Positions 42,094-52,167 of a stretch of DNA of 64,000 bases are shown piece after piece. Location of the stretch: positions 154,594-218,593 of the forward strand of contig NZ_JAFAJM010000013.1 of NCBI RefSeq assembly GCF_019236175.1. The letters are read 5' to 3'. Both the position numbers and the translations under genes were made by a program. The stretch's first letter is position 1. The number at the start of each line of letters is the position of its first letter. The stretch comes from Chryseobacterium sp. GTDB lineage: Bacteria; Bacteroidota; Bacteroidia; Flavobacteriales; Weeksellaceae. The notes beneath the pieces are model-generated. The model had not been told where the DNA came from and did no database searches. It saw only the letters and a list, made by a program, of their open reading frames with translations.

Positions 42094-43023
42094 ATGAAGA
42101 AAATCTCAATTGTAATCCCAGCCCATAATGAAGAAGGCAATGTGGCACTGGTTCATGAAAAAATCCGAGAGGTTTTTTCTGGGTTGGAAAATTATAATTA
42201 TGAAGTCATATTCGTCAATGATGGAAGCAGAGACAATACACAACAGAAATTAGAAGAGCTGTCTCAGCAGTTTGAAGAAGTAAAATACATTGAGTTTTCA
42301 AGAAATTTCGGGCATCAGCCTGCTGTAAAAGCCGGAATGGATAATGCCAACGGAAATGCTGTTATTTCTATGGATGGCGATCTTCAGCACCCCCCGGAGC
42401 TTATTCCCGAAATGATTCAAAAATGGGAAGAAGGATATGATGTTGTGTTTACCATCAGAACATATCCTAAGGAAATCTCCTTTTTTAAGCGAAAAACCTC
42501 TGACTTTTTCTATAAAATCCTATCCAGCCTGTCCGATGTTAATTTGACAAAAGGAGGCGGGTCTGACTTCAGATTAATGGATGCCAATGCCGTTGAAGTC
42601 ATGCGGAATTTTAACGAAGACGATTTATTTTTAAGAGGCTTAACAAGCTGGATGGGTTTTAAACAAACCGGAATCGACTTCAAAGCAAACGAAAGACTCT
42701 CCGGACAGAGCAGTTATAATCTTAAAAAAATGCTCACTTTTGCCTTTACGGGAATTACAGCTTTTAGTGTGAAACCGCTTTATCTTGCGGCTTATTTAGG
42801 TTTTCTGTTTTCAGTAATTTCTATCGTGGGATACGGGGCTTATGTCATTCATTCATTTATTGCTAAAACCGAGATCTCCGGCTGGGCTTCTCTAATTATG
42901 ACCATCGTGTTCTTTGGAGGCTTACAGCTGATTATTATGGGGATTATGGGGATTTATTTAGGTAAAATTTTTAAACAGGTGAAAGAAAGACCTAACTATA
43001 TTATTAAAAACAAAAATTTTTAA
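42094..43023 (+). CDS. Membrane-bound family 2 glycosyltransferase (DPM1/GtrB-like)
   Basis: A 309-residue enzyme with a GT-A domain: ISIVIPAHNEEGNVALVHEK at the start, VNDGSRDNT (about 47-55), SMDGDLQHPPELIP (about 90-103, D-x-D metal site) and the product loop FRLMDANAVEVM. Two C-terminal membrane helices (about 230-250, 265-290) follow. Family members load a sugar, often glucose or 4-amino-arabinose type, onto polyprenyl phosphate. It ends two bases before a polysaccharide deacetylase gene, and a GT4 gene follows, so the three may make one surface glycan. Confidence 0.88.
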   Translation: MKKISIVIPAHNEEGNVALVHEKIREVFSGLENYNYEVIFVNDGSRDNTQQKLEELSQQFEEVKYIEFSRNFGHQPAVKAGMDNANGNAVISMDGDLQHPPELIPEMIQKWEEGYDVVFTIRTYPKEISFFKRKTSDFFYKILSSLSDVNLTKGGGSDFRLMDANAVEVMRNFNEDDLFLRGLTSWMGFKQTGIDFKANERLSGQSSYNLKKMLTFAFTGITAFSVKPLYLAAYLGFLFSVISIVGYGAYVIHSFIAKTEISGWASLIMTIVFFGGLQLIIMGIMGIYLGKIFKQVKERPNYIIKNKNF

Positions 43024-43025
43024 AA

Positions 43026-43802
43026 ATGGTATTATTGAGTTTTGATATCGAGGAATTTGATATGCCGCTAGAATACAAAGGAGAGATTCCTTTTGAAAAA
43101 CAAATTTCAATTTCGCAGACAGGGCTTGAAAGAATATTGGATCTCCTTAAAAAACATCAGGCAAAAGCTACTTTTTTTTCTACTGTGGTTTTTGCTGAAA
43201 ACAGCAGACACCTCATCGAAAGATTATTAAGAGAGGGGCATGAACTGGCTTCACATACATGGTTTCACTCAGAATTTGAAGAAAGACATCTGAAAGAATC
43301 CAGAGACCGATTGCAGGAGCTTTTCTCTGCCGAAGTTACAGGATTAAGAATGCCAAGAATGATGCCTGTGGATGAAAAAGCGGTGGAAAAAGCCGGGTAC
43401 TCCTATAATTCATCTGTTAACCCGACATTTTTACCGGGAAGATATAACAATCTGAAAGTATCCAGAACGTACTTTAAAGAAGGAAATGTAACCCAGATTC
43501 CGGCCTCTGTGTCTCCTAATTTCAGAATTCCTTTATTCTGGCTGAGTTTTCATAATTTCCCGCTCTCATTGTATAAGAAGCTGGCTGCGGATACGTTGGA
43601 AAAAGATCAGTATCTGAATGTCTATTTCCATCCGTGGGAGTTTGCAGAAATTAAAGATGAAGCATTCAAACTGCCGGGATTTACTGTCAAAAATTCAGGT
43701 AAGGAAATGGTAGAAAGATTCGATATATTTGTGGGCTGGCTAAAAGAGAAAGGCCATAGATTCGGAACATTTCAGGATTTTCAAAAACAAATTCAATCAT
43801 GA
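43026..43802 (+). CDS. Polysaccharide deacetylase-family protein
   Basis: Length 258 residues, NodB homology fold. LLSFDIEEFDMP (about 2-13) gives the catalytic Asp pair, ATFFSTVVF the second strand, and HELASHTWFHSEFE (about 76-89) the zinc-binding H-x-x-x-H motif. The closing segments NVYFHPWEFAEI near 205 resemble the deacetylase groups seen next to GT4 enzymes in exopolysaccharide loci. It lacks a signal peptide, so it would act on a lipid-linked or nucleotide precursor in the cytoplasm. Tight linkage to the GT2 gene supports one operon. Confidence 0.87.
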   Translation: MVLLSFDIEEFDMPLEYKGEIPFEKQISISQTGLERILDLLKKHQAKATFFSTVVFAENSRHLIERLLREGHELASHTWFHSEFEERHLKESRDRLQELFSAEVTGLRMPRMMPVDEKAVEKAGYSYNSSVNPTFLPGRYNNLKVSRTYFKEGNVTQIPASVSPNFRIPLFWLSFHNFPLSLYKKLAADTLEKDQYLNVYFHPWEFAEIKDEAFKLPGFTVKNSGKEMVERFDIFVGWLKEKGHRFGTFQDFQKQIQS

Positions 43803-43884
43803 AATCATCAACAGGTTTTTCTGATTAGAACCGGTCATATGAGATGATGACCTACACTTTTACTAAAAAAATAAACAGATTCAT

Positions 43885-44982
43885 ATGAAAATTGCCTTTG
43901 ATGCAAAGCGTTTTTTCCACAATACATCCGGATTGGGTAATTATTCAAGGGACCTGGTAAGAATTCTTTCCGAATATGAACCGGATAATGAATATCTGTT
44001 GCTCAATAAAAACAAATCGGAACGGGGGAAAGATATTCTGAACAGGTCGAATGTCAAATTTGTTGAAACCTCAAAAGGAAGCCTTTCCCGTCAGCTGAAA
44101 ATGGGAAAAGACGCCCAGAAATCAGGGGCGGATATTTTTCATGGCTTATCCGGAGAACTGCCTTTAAAGTGGGATCAAACACCTATCGGAAAGGTGGTGA
44201 CTATTCATGACTTGATTTTCATCCGATATCCCCAGTATTATTCATTTTTTGACCGGAAAATTCACTTCTGGAAATTTAAAAAAGCTGCCGAAACTGCCGA
44301 TAGAATCATTGCGATTTCAGAACAGACCAAAAGAGATATCATAGAATATTTAAAAGTTCCTGAATCTAAAATTGAAGTGATTTATCAGGGTTGTCATCAG
44401 GCTTTTAAAGAAGAGCAGTCATCCGGATTTATCCAGGCCGTCAGAGAAAAATTCAGTCTTCCCGAAAGATTCATTCTGAATGTCGGTACTATAGAGGACC
44501 GCAAAAATCTTTTAAGTGTTGTCAAAGGTATTCAGGGAACCCGGATCCCTTTGGTGGTGGTGGGAAGAAAAACAAAATATTACCGGCAAATAGAAAGTTT
44601 CCTGAAAAAAAATAAGATGGAAAAACAGGTCTTATTTCTGGAAGGTGTTTCTATGGATGAACTGGCTGTTATTTATAAACTAGCCGATATTTTTGTGTAT
44701 CCAAGCTTCTTTGAAGGTTTTGGAATTCCTGTAATAGAAGCTCTTTTTTCAAAAACGGTAACCATTACCAGCAATACAAGCTGTTTACCGGAGGCCGGAG
44801 GAAAAGACTCCGTATACGTAGATCCGAAAAATGATCTTGATATCAGTGCCAAAATAAAATTTTTGTGGGAAAACGAGTCCGAAAGAAAACGCCGTGCTGA
44901 AAAGAGTTTCGAGTTTGTTCAGAAGTTTAATGACCGTCCCATTGCTGAGCAACTGATGAATTTTTATCAAAAAATTGTATGA
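43885..44982 (+). CDS. Family 4 glycosyltransferase
   Basis: A 365-residue GT-B enzyme: N-terminal acceptor domain starting MKIAFDAKRFFHNTSGLGNY, the linker ILNVGTIEDRKNL (about 194-206), and the donor site IFVYPSFFEGFGIPVIEALF (about 271-290) with the E-x7-E signature. It transfers a sugar from a nucleotide donor to a growing surface glycan. It follows the deacetylase gene by 82 bases on the same strand. No terminator precedes the his promoter immediately downstream. Confidence 0.92.
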   Translation: MKIAFDAKRFFHNTSGLGNYSRDLVRILSEYEPDNEYLLLNKNKSERGKDILNRSNVKFVETSKGSLSRQLKMGKDAQKSGADIFHGLSGELPLKWDQTPIGKVVTIHDLIFIRYPQYYSFFDRKIHFWKFKKAAETADRIIAISEQTKRDIIEYLKVPESKIEVIYQGCHQAFKEEQSSGFIQAVREKFSLPERFILNVGTIEDRKNLLSVVKGIQGTRIPLVVVGRKTKYYRQIESFLKKNKMEKQVLFLEGVSMDELAVIYKLADIFVYPSFFEGFGIPVIEALFSKTVTITSNTSCLPEAGGKDSVYVDPKNDLDISAKIKFLWENESERKRRAEKSFEFVQKFNDRPIAEQLMNFYQKIV

Positions 44983-44988
44983 AAAAAC

Positions 44989-45018
44989 TTTGCAGTTTAA
45001 AAATAAGTCCTACATTTG
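44989..45018 (+). promoter_or_regulatory. Promoter of the histidine operon
   Basis: TTTG (44989-44992), 18-base spacer, TACATTTG (45011-45018), an exact Bacteroidetes consensus. The leader peptide starts 18 bases after the -7 box. Confidence 0.72.
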
Positions 45019-45035
45019 TATCAGAATTCAATACA

Positions 45036-45086
45036 ATGAAACCAACTTTTTTAGCATTACATCATTATTATCATCATCTCTGTTAG
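45036..45086 (+). CDS. hisL: Histidine operon leader peptide
   Basis: ATG at 45036 opens 16 codons, MKPTFLALHHYYHHLC, and ends in TAG at 45084-45086. Four of six consecutive residues are His (CAT-CAT-TAT-TAT-CAT-CAT). Ribosome stalling at these codons when charged tRNA-His is scarce is the classic signal for his attenuation. The position between a consensus promoter and a terminator hairpin in front of hisG makes the call firm, although the peptide is short. Confidence 0.85.
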   Translation: MKPTFLALHHYYHHLC

Positions 45087-45161
45087 GCGGAATTGATTGA
45101 TATAAGTTTGTGCTAAAATCAAAAATAATTAAAACCGTCTGAGTAAATAGGCGGTTTTTTT
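45083..45161 (+). promoter_or_regulatory. Histidine attenuator (antiterminator and terminator)
   Basis: The terminator stem is AAACCGTC (45132-45139) with GGCGGTTT (45150-45157) plus T7. The alternative arm TTAGGCGG (45083-45090), which overlaps the leader stop codon, can pair all eight bases (including G-U) with CCGTCTGA (45135-45142) and so disrupts the terminator. A ribosome that finishes the leader covers 45083-45090 and lets the terminator form; one stalled at the His codons leaves it free. Confidence 0.82.
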
Positions 45162-45231
45162 GTTTCCTGAATTCTTCCCGGAAATTTATCAATAAATCAG
45201 TTTTTATTTACTCGGACTCAAAAAAGACAAC

Positions 45232-46089
45232 ATGAGTAAAATAAAAATTGCAATTCAGAAAAGCGGCCGGCTTTACGAAGAGTCTCTACAGCTTCTCAAA
45301 GATTGCGGAATATTTGTCAACAATGGCAAAGACCAGCTTAAAGTTTCAGTAGATAATTTTCCGATGGAAATTATGTATCTGCGAAACTCAGACATTCCTC
45401 AGTATCTTGAGGACGGGGTAGTAGATGTTGCTATTGTCGGTGAAAATCTTTTAATCGAAAAAGGAAAAAATATCCGCACGATTCAAAAACTTGGATTTTC
45501 AAAATGCCGTGTTTCTCTTGCGGTACCGAAAGAAGTGGAAACCGACGATCTCTCTTACTTTCAGAGCAAAAAAATAGCTACTTCTTATCCTAATACCCTG
45601 AAATCTTTTCTTCAGCAAAAAGGAATCTCTTCGGATATTCACATCATTTCCGGTTCTGTAGAAATTGCACCCAATATTGGTCTGGCGGATGGAATCTGTG
45701 ATATTGTAAGCTCAGGAAGTACTTTATTTAAAAACGGATTAAGAGAAACCGTAACGCTCCTTAAATCAGAGGCTGTACTGGCTCAGACTCCCCAGCTTTC
45801 CGAAGAAAAACAGCTCATTCTGGAAAAGTTTTTATTCCGGATCAAAGCTGTTTTGAAAGCGAAAAATTCAAAATATATCCTGATGAACGTTCCTAATGAA
45901 AAAATCCAAAAAGTAGCCGGTGTTCTGCCTGTGCTTAAAAGCCCGACGGTGATTCCTCTGGCAGAAGAAGGCTGGAGCAGTATTCATTCCGTTATTGATG
46001 AAGAACGTTTTTGGGATGTGATTGATGAACTGAAAGAAAACGGCGCCCAGGATATTTTAATCATTCCCATTGATAAAATGGTTATTTAA
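45232..46089 (+). CDS. hisG: ATP phosphoribosyltransferase, long form
   Basis: A 285-residue enzyme that joins ATP and PRPP in the first step of histidine synthesis. KIKIAIQKSGRLYEESLQLL at the start, the PRPP-binding EIAPNIGLADGICDIVSSGSTL (about 142-163) and a C-terminal regulatory domain ending IIPIDKMV mark the long, self-regulated type that binds histidine directly and needs no HisZ. It is the first structural gene after the attenuator and lies 11 bases before hisD. Confidence 0.95.
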   Translation: MSKIKIAIQKSGRLYEESLQLLKDCGIFVNNGKDQLKVSVDNFPMEIMYLRNSDIPQYLEDGVVDVAIVGENLLIEKGKNIRTIQKLGFSKCRVSLAVPKEVETDDLSYFQSKKIATSYPNTLKSFLQQKGISSDIHIISGSVEIAPNIGLADGICDIVSSGSTLFKNGLRETVTLLKSEAVLAQTPQLSEEKQLILEKFLFRIKAVLKAKNSKYILMNVPNEKIQKVAGVLPVLKSPTVIPLAEEGWSSIHSVIDEERFWDVIDELKENGAQDILIIPIDKMVI

Positions 46090-46100
46090 ATACTCACCCA

Positions 46101-47375
46101 ATGAATCTATACAAATACCCCAAAAAAGAAATATGGACAGCTCTGGTAAAGCGTCCTGTAATTGAACGGAAGGAGATTTCAGAATTGATCGCCGGAATTT
46201 TCAAAGAAGTTGAAACGAACGGAGATCAGGCTTTACTTGATTTCAATAGAAAATTTGATCAGGCAGTAACCGATCGTATTGCAGTGACAGAAGCTGAAAT
46301 GAATGAAGTTGAAAATCTGATCAGCCCGGAGTTAAAACAGGCGATACAGCAGGCAAAGGAAAATATTTCCGTCTTTCATAAATCTCAGATTGCTGATGTC
46401 CAGAAGATTGAAACGACTTCGGGAGTGATTTGCTGGAGAGAAAACCGTGCAGTAGAGAAAGTGGGAATTTATATTCCGGGGGGCACAGCCCCTTTATTCT
46501 CAACAGTTCTGATGCTTGCCATACCGGCAAATCTGGCTGGCTGTAAAGAGGTTATTCTTTGCACACCGCCTGATAAGAACGGGAATATCAATCCGGCAAT
46601 TTTGTATGCGGCCCAACTGTGCGGAGTATCCGCAATTTTCAAAACGGGAGGAGCACAGGCGGTTGCAGCAATGACCCTAGGGACGGAATCCGTTCCTAAA
46701 GTATATAAGATTTTCGGCCCTGGAAATCAGTTTGTAGTAGCTGCAAAAGAATATGCACAACAGTATGGTGTGGCGATTGATATGCCTGCAGGCCCCAGTG
46801 AAGTTCTTGTGGTTGCAGACGAGCAGGCGGTTCCGGAGTTTTGTGCAGCAGACCTCCTTTCGCAGGCAGAACATGGAGGTGACAGTCAGGTGATTTTTAT
46901 TACGACAGATCTTAAAGTTTTTGATGAAACTATAGAGTCTGTGAGTCAGCAAATCAGAGAATTACCCAGAAATGAGATGGCGGAAAAAGCATTGGAAAAC
47001 AGTTGCTTTATTTTAGTCAGTACACTGCAAGAGGCAGTTGAATTTAGCAATTTATATGCTCCGGAGCACCTTATTCTGGCCGTGAAAAATTTTGAACAGT
47101 ATATTCCGATGATTCAAAATGCAGGTTCAGTTTTTCTTGGAAATTATTCCTGTGAGAGTGCCGGAGATTATGCCAGCGGAACCAATCATACACTTCCTAC
47201 CAATGCGTATGCAAGAAATTACAGCGGGGTTTCTCTGGATAGTTTTGTAAAGAAAATCACATTTCAGTTTTTATCCAGAGAAGGATTGCAGAATTTAGGA
47301 AAAACAATAGAAACAATGGCGGAAGCAGAAGGTCTTTTCGCACACAAAAATGCAGTATCCATAAGATTAAAATAA
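46101..47375 (+). CDS. hisD: Histidinol dehydrogenase
   Basis: Zinc- and NAD-dependent enzyme of 424 residues that oxidises histidinol to histidine in two steps. Landmarks are VGIYIPGGTAPLFSTVLMLA (about 119-138), KIFGPGNQFVVAAKE, DMPAGPSEVLVVAD (about 226-239), AADLLSQAEHGGDSQVIFIT with zinc-binding Gln and His, and the C-terminal SVFLGNYSCESAGDYASGTN and HTLPT with the catalytic His and metal-binding Asp. It is in the standard position, five bases before hisC. Confidence 0.95.
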   Translation: MNLYKYPKKEIWTALVKRPVIERKEISELIAGIFKEVETNGDQALLDFNRKFDQAVTDRIAVTEAEMNEVENLISPELKQAIQQAKENISVFHKSQIADVQKIETTSGVICWRENRAVEKVGIYIPGGTAPLFSTVLMLAIPANLAGCKEVILCTPPDKNGNINPAILYAAQLCGVSAIFKTGGAQAVAAMTLGTESVPKVYKIFGPGNQFVVAAKEYAQQYGVAIDMPAGPSEVLVVADEQAVPEFCAADLLSQAEHGGDSQVIFITTDLKVFDETIESVSQQIRELPRNEMAEKALENSCFILVSTLQEAVEFSNLYAPEHLILAVKNFEQYIPMIQNAGSVFLGNYSCESAGDYASGTNHTLPTNAYARNYSGVSLDSFVKKITFQFLSREGLQNLGKTIETMAEAEGLFAHKNAVSIRLK

Positions 47376-47379
47376 TACA

Positions 47380-48411
47380 ATGAAAAATAACAGTATCAAT
47401 ACATTAGTAAGAGAAAATATTCTAAAACTACAGCCTTATATCAGTTTCAGGGATCATCATGAATTTAATGCTCCGGTATTGCTGGATGCCAATGAAAGCC
47501 CGTTCGGAGAATACAACCGTTATCCGGATTCTACCCAGAAAGTACTTAAAAAGCGTCTGGCAGATCTCAGAAAGGTATCTCCGTCACAGATTGCAATAGG
47601 AAACGGAAGTGATGAGCTTATTGATTTAATTATTAAAGTGTTTTGTGAGCCCAAAAAAGATTCCATACTGATGATGAATCCTTCTTTTGCAATGTACGGA
47701 TTTTATGCTTCCATCAATGAAAACAAGGTTCTGAAGCTGAATCTGGATGAAAACTTTGGTATTGTAAAAGAAGACTTCCTAAAGATTACCCGGGAACAGC
47801 CGTTTAAAGTATTTTTCCTGTGTTCACCCAACAATCCTACCGGAAACAGTATAGAAGATATTGAGTTCTATATTAAAAATTGTAATGGAATTGTGGTGGT
47901 AGATGAAGCCTATATTGAATTTTCTGATAACAGATCCAGTCTGGAACTTCTTGATCAATATCCTAATCTGATCGTCCTGCAGACTTTTTCAAAAGCCTGG
48001 GGAACAGCGGGAGCGAGAGTAGGAATGGCCTATGCTTCAGAAGAAATTATACAACTTATTAATACGGTAAAAGCACCTTATAACGTTAATGCTTTAAGCC
48101 AGAAACTGGTGCTGGAAATTTTGGATGATGAAGTAAGATGTAATGAAAATATAAAAAATATTTTAAATGAAAGAGCATGGCTGCAGGAGCAATTTCAGGA
48201 TATTGCATGTATTTCGAAGGTATATCCTACAGATGCCAATTTCTTTTTGATTAAAATCAATGATGTACACGGAGTGTATGAGCAAATGCTTGAAAAAGAG
48301 ATTTTAACCAGCAAAAGGGATCCGGCCATTCCGGGATGTATCCGAATCAATATTGGAAGCCGTAAAGAAAACGAAATGCTGATTAATGCCTTAAAAAGTA
48401 TAGAGTCATGA
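47380..48411 (+). CDS. hisC: Histidinol-phosphate aminotransferase
   Basis: A 343-residue PLP enzyme that aminates imidazole-acetol phosphate. [18 protein letters not shown] (about 30-47) and [14 protein letters not shown] bind substrate and cofactor; [12 protein letters not shown] (about 147-158), [10 protein letters not shown] with the cofactor Asp, and [19 protein letters not shown] with the Schiff-base Lys (about 207) are all present. It overlaps hisB by four bases (ATGA), so the two are translationally coupled. Confidence 0.95.
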   Translation: MKNNSINTLVRENILKLQPYISFRDHHEFNAPVLLDANESPFGEYNRYPDSTQKVLKKRLADLRKVSPSQIAIGNGSDELIDLIIKVFCEPKKDSILMMNPSFAMYGFYASINENKVLKLNLDENFGIVKEDFLKITREQPFKVFFLCSPNNPTGNSIEDIEFYIKNCNGIVVVDEAYIEFSDNRSSLELLDQYPNLIVLQTFSKAWGTAGARVGMAYASEEIIQLINTVKAPYNVNALSQKLVLEILDDEVRCNENIKNILNERAWLQEQFQDIACISKVYPTDANFFLIKINDVHGVYEQMLEKEILTSKRDPAIPGCIRINIGSRKENEMLINALKSIES

Positions 48412-49502
48412 AAAAAGTATTATTTATAGACCGGGACGGAACCCTGATCCTTGAACCGCCCACAGATTTTCAGGTAGATTCGCTGGAAAAGCTTGAATTT
48501 TATCCTGGAGTGTTCCGGAACCTTTCGAAAATAGTGAATGAGCTGGATTATGAATTGGTGATGGTAACAAATCAGGATGGATTGGGAACGGAAAGTTTTC
48601 CTTTTGAGGATTTTATAAAACCTCACGAAAAAATGGTGAAAGCTTTTGAAAATGAAGGCATATTTTTCAGCGAGATTCTGATTGATAAAAGTTTTGAACA
48701 TGAAAATTTACCAACGCGAAAACCAGGAACAGGCATGTTAAATAAATACATGTATGGGAATTATGATCTGAAAAACTCATATGTAATCGGTGATCGAAGT
48801 AGTGATGTTCAACTTGCTGTAAATTTGGGAACTCAATCAATTTATCTTAATGAAAACTTTAATGAAGAGGCAAGCCTCATTACTACAGACTGGACAGAGA
48901 TTTATCAGTTCCTGAAACAGGGTATGAGACGCTCTCAGGTGTACAGAAAAACAAATGAAACGGAAATTGAAGTGGAGATCAATCTGGATGGAAGCGGAAG
49001 ATCCGATATTTCTACAGGACTTCATTTTTTTGATCACATGCTGGATCAGATTGCCAGACACGGAAATATGGATCTTAAAATCAGAGTAAACGGAGATCTT
49101 AAAGTAGACGAACACCACACCATTGAAGATACGGGAATTGTATTGGGTGAAGCTGTTTTGAAAGCCTTGGGTAAGAAAAAAGGAATTGAGCGGTATGGGT
49201 TTTTGCTTCCTATGGATGATTGTCTCGCTCAGGCTGCCATTGACTTTGGAGGCAGATCGTGGCTGGTTTGGGAGGTAGAATTTACAAGAGAAAAAATTGG
49301 GGATGTTCCCACGGAAATGTTTTCCCACTTTTTTAAGTCTTTCACCGATTCCTCAAAATCCAATCTGAATATCAAAGCTGAAGGAAGCAATGAACACCAC
49401 AAAATAGAATCTGTTTTCAAAGCATTTGCTAAAGCGGTGAAAATGGCAGTGAACCAATCGGATACCCAATATAATCTGCCCTCCACAAAAGGAAGTTTGT
49501 AA
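48408..49502 (+). CDS. hisB: Bifunctional histidinol-phosphatase / imidazoleglycerol-phosphate dehydratase
   Basis: A 364-residue fusion. The N-terminal HAD phosphatase (to about 165) has FIDRDGTL with the catalytic Asp pair and [12 protein letters not shown]. The C-terminal dehydratase (about 175-364) has the manganese-binding motifs [24 protein letters not shown] and [12 protein letters not shown]. This fused form is typical of Gammaproteobacteria and Bacteroidetes. It supplies steps six and eight of the pathway. hisH follows after one base. Confidence 0.95.
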   Translation: MKKVLFIDRDGTLILEPPTDFQVDSLEKLEFYPGVFRNLSKIVNELDYELVMVTNQDGLGTESFPFEDFIKPHEKMVKAFENEGIFFSEILIDKSFEHENLPTRKPGTGMLNKYMYGNYDLKNSYVIGDRSSDVQLAVNLGTQSIYLNENFNEEASLITTDWTEIYQFLKQGMRRSQVYRKTNETEIEVEINLDGSGRSDISTGLHFFDHMLDQIARHGNMDLKIRVNGDLKVDEHHTIEDTGIVLGEAVLKALGKKKGIERYGFLLPMDDCLAQAAIDFGGRSWLVWEVEFTREKIGDVPTEMFSHFFKSFTDSSKSNLNIKAEGSNEHHKIESVFKAFAKAVKMAVNQSDTQYNLPSTKGSL

Positions 49503-49503
49503 T

Positions 49504-50082
49504 ATGATAGCGATAATAAAATATAACGGCGGAAATGTAAGCTCAGTTCAGAATGCACTGAACAGGCTGAATGTAGATTCTGTGATTACAGATGATCCGG
49601 AGCAGATTATCAATGCGGATAAAGTCATTTTCCCCGGGGTGGGTGAAGCTTCTTCCACCATGAAATTATTAGCGGAAAAAGGACTGGATACACTTATTCC
49701 TGCCCTGAAACAACCTGTTTTAGGAATATGCCTTGGAATGCAGCTGATGTGTAAAGACAATGAGGAAGGAAATGTGCGGGGAATGGGGATTTTTGACATT
49801 CAGGTGAAAAGATTTCCTCCTAAAGATCTGGTTCCTCATATGGGCTGGAATAGTGTTTCAAATCTTCAGTCAGTGCTTTTTTCAGATATTGAAAAAGAAA
49901 ATGACCTTTATTTTGTTCACAGTTATTATTGTGAATTATCAGATTATACGACTTCGGTATGTGATTATATCTTGCCGTTCAGTGCATCTTTACAAAAAGA
50001 TAATTTCTATGCGGTACAGTTTCACCCTGAGAAATCCGGAGATACAGGAAGTCGGTTATTAACTAATTTTATTAAACTCTAA
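49504..50082 (+). CDS. hisH: Imidazole glycerol phosphate synthase, glutaminase subunit
   Basis: A 192-residue class I glutamine amidotransferase that feeds ammonia to HisF. The nucleophile is Cys in [10 protein letters not shown] (about 77-86); FHPEKSG near 178-184 gives the His and Glu of the triad. HMGWNSVS is the HisH-specific loop. The last base of the stop codon region overlaps the start of hisA (TAATG), as in other coupled his genes. Confidence 0.95.
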   Translation: MIAIIKYNGGNVSSVQNALNRLNVDSVITDDPEQIINADKVIFPGVGEASSTMKLLAEKGLDTLIPALKQPVLGICLGMQLMCKDNEEGNVRGMGIFDIQVKRFPPKDLVPHMGWNSVSNLQSVLFSDIEKENDLYFVHSYYCELSDYTTSVCDYILPFSASLQKDNFYAVQFHPEKSGDTGSRLLTNFIKL

Positions 50083-50807
50083 TGATGAAAATTATTCCGG
50101 CTATTGATATTATCGACGGGAAGTGTGTACGCCTGTCAAAAGGAGACTACAGTACAAAAAAAATTTACAATGAAAATCCGGTAGAAGTGGCTAAAGAATT
50201 TGAAAGCTTCGGAATCCGGTATCTTCACCTTGTAGATCTTGATGGTGCAAAATCAAAGCATATCGTTAACCAGAAGGTACTGGAGGATATTGCAGGATCT
50301 ACCTCTCTTGAGATTGATTTTGGCGGTGGGCTGAAAACACAAAAAGATATAGAGAAGGCTTTCAATGCGGGAGCAAAGCAGATTACGCTGGGAAGTATTG
50401 CCGTTCAGAATCCTGAATTCTGTTTCAATGCTATCCGGAAATATGGTCCGGAAAAAGTGATTCTGGGTGCAGACTGTGAAAATAGAAAAATTAAAACTTC
50501 AGGATGGCAGGAAGAAAGTGATCGGGATATTATAGATTTTATTCTCAGCTATCAGGAACAGGGTATTCAGAGTACTATTTGTACGGATATTGCAAAAGAC
50601 GGAATGCTTGAAGGGCCTTCTACAGGACTGTATATTGAGATTTTGTATAAGACTTCAGTGCAGCTTACGGCGAGCGGAGGCATTTCAGACATCAAAGATG
50701 TGTATAAAATGAAAGATATCGGCTGTTCCGGTACTATTATAGGAAAAGCTCTTTATGAAGGGAAAATAAGCTTACAACAACTTCAGAATTTTATTGAAAA
50801 TGCTTAA
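50082..50807 (+). CDS. hisA: Phosphoribosylformimino-AICAR isomerase
   Basis: A 241-residue TIM barrel that opens the ribose ring by an Amadori rearrangement. [20 protein letters not shown] (about 3-22) carries the catalytic Asp8-equivalent, IDFGGGLKT the first phosphate loop, and [13 protein letters not shown] (about 167-179) the second catalytic Asp; the second phosphate loop is ASGGISD. ATG occurs twice in a row (50082 and 50085); either may start. It overlaps hisF by eight bases. Confidence 0.95.
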   Translation: MMKIIPAIDIIDGKCVRLSKGDYSTKKIYNENPVEVAKEFESFGIRYLHLVDLDGAKSKHIVNQKVLEDIAGSTSLEIDFGGGLKTQKDIEKAFNAGAKQITLGSIAVQNPEFCFNAIRKYGPEKVILGADCENRKIKTSGWQEESDRDIIDFILSYQEQGIQSTICTDIAKDGMLEGPSTGLYIEILYKTSVQLTASGGISDIKDVYKMKDIGCSGTIIGKALYEGKISLQQLQNFIENA

Positions 50808-51552
50808 AAAAAGAATTATACCCTGTCTGGATATCAAAGACGGGTCAACGGTAAAAGGGGTGAATTTTGAAGAACTCCGCGATGCAGGTGATCCTGTAGA
50901 ACTGGCTGTGAAATATGAAAAAGAAGGAGCTGATGAACTTGTTTTTTTAGATATTACGGCAACTCTTGAAGAAAGAAAAACATTTGCTGAGCTGGTAAAA
51001 AAAATTGCTGAGCAACTGAGTATACCTTTTACTGTAGGAGGCGGAATCTCTTCCGCTGCAGATGTAAGAAAGCTCCTGGAAGCGGGTGCCGATAAGATCA
51101 GCATCAATTCTTCTGCAGTTAAAAATCCGCAACTGATCTCCGACCTGGCAAAAGAATTTGGCAGCCAGTGCGTGGTGGTAGCGATAGATACAAAACAGGT
51201 AGATAATACGGATTGGGTTCATATCAGAGGAGGAAGAGAGAAAACAGAACTTACGACTGTGGAATGGGCAAAAAAAGCAGAGGAACTTGGAGCGGGAGAA
51301 ATTCTTTTAACCTCCATGGAGGGTGACGGAACAAAGAACGGTTTCGACCTCAGAATTACAAAGTTTGTTTCTGAGCAGGTGAGCATTCCCGTGATTGCTT
51401 CGGGAGGTGCGGGGAAGTCAGATGACTTTATTAAAGTATTTGATGAAACTAAAGCAACAGGAGCTCTGGCAGCCAGTGTTTTCCATTTTAATGAAATAAG
51501 CATCGGAGAACTAAAACAAATACTAAAATCTAAAAAAATTGAAGTAAGATGA
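50800..51552 (+). CDS. hisF: Imidazole glycerol phosphate synthase, cyclase subunit
   Basis: A 250-residue TIM barrel that uses ammonia from HisH to form imidazole glycerol phosphate and [25 protein letters not shown] with the catalytic Asp at about 10, VGGGISS and the second catalytic Asp in [14 protein letters not shown] (about 163-176), and [11 protein letters not shown] at the second phosphate site are all present. ATG at 50800 is preferred to a TTG at 50794. It overlaps hisI by four bases. Confidence 0.95.
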   Translation: MLKKRIIPCLDIKDGSTVKGVNFEELRDAGDPVELAVKYEKEGADELVFLDITATLEERKTFAELVKKIAEQLSIPFTVGGGISSAADVRKLLEAGADKISINSSAVKNPQLISDLAKEFGSQCVVVAIDTKQVDNTDWVHIRGGREKTELTTVEWAKKAEELGAGEILLTSMEGDGTKNGFDLRITKFVSEQVSIPVIASGGAGKSDDFIKVFDETKATGALAASVFHFNEISIGELKQILKSKKIEVR

Positions 51553-52136
51553 AAATCAATTTTGATAAAGGCAGCGGCCTTGTTCCGGTCATCATTCAGG
51601 ATGATAGTACCCTTCAGGTCCTGATGTTGGGGTATATGAATGAAGAGGCCTTTGAAAAAACAAAGAATGAAGGCATCGTTACATTTTACAGCCGTTCTAA
51701 AAACAGGCTCTGGACAAAAGGAGAAGAGTCCGGGAATTTTTTAACCGTTAAAGATATACGGATAGACTGTGATCAGGATACCCTCCTGATTAAAGCAGCT
51801 CCTAAAAATGTGGTGTGTCACACAGGAAGCTTCAGCTGTTTCGGGGATAAAGACCCCAAAGGGTTTCTCTATGAGCTTGAAGAGAAAATCTGCCGGAGAA
51901 TAGACAATAAAACAGAAGACTCTTACACGTATTCTCTCTACCAGCGGGGAATCAATAAAGTAGCTCAGAAAGTAGGTGAGGAAGCGGTAGAACTGGTGAT
52001 TGAATCGAAAGACGACAACGAAGATCTTTTTAAAAATGAAGCCGCAGATCTTATGTATCATTTTTTGATCTTATTGAAAACAAAAGGGTTTTCGTTAGAA
52101 GATATTGAAAAAGTTCTTCAAAACAGAAACCGGTAA
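51549..52136 (+). CDS. hisI: Bifunctional phosphoribosyl-AMP cyclohydrolase / phosphoribosyl-ATP pyrophosphatase
   Basis: A 195-residue HisIE fusion. The N-terminal HisI domain has [29 protein letters not shown] (about 38-55), DCDQDTLL with metal-binding Asp, and CHTGSFSCF with the zinc Cys. The C-terminal HisE helical domain (about 110-195) has [15 protein letters not shown] and [14 protein letters not shown], the MazG-like E-x-x-E...D motif. It completes the pathway set. No strong terminator is seen in the 31 bases before the convergent MATE gene. Confidence 0.95.
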   Translation: MKINFDKGSGLVPVIIQDDSTLQVLMLGYMNEEAFEKTKNEGIVTFYSRSKNRLWTKGEESGNFLTVKDIRIDCDQDTLLIKAAPKNVVCHTGSFSCFGDKDPKGFLYELEEKICRRIDNKTEDSYTYSLYQRGINKVAQKVGEEAVELVIESKDDNEDLFKNEAADLMYHFLILLKTKGFSLEDIEKVLQNRNR

Positions 52137-52167
52137 AATAAATTTATTGGTTATCATGTTTTTAGTG

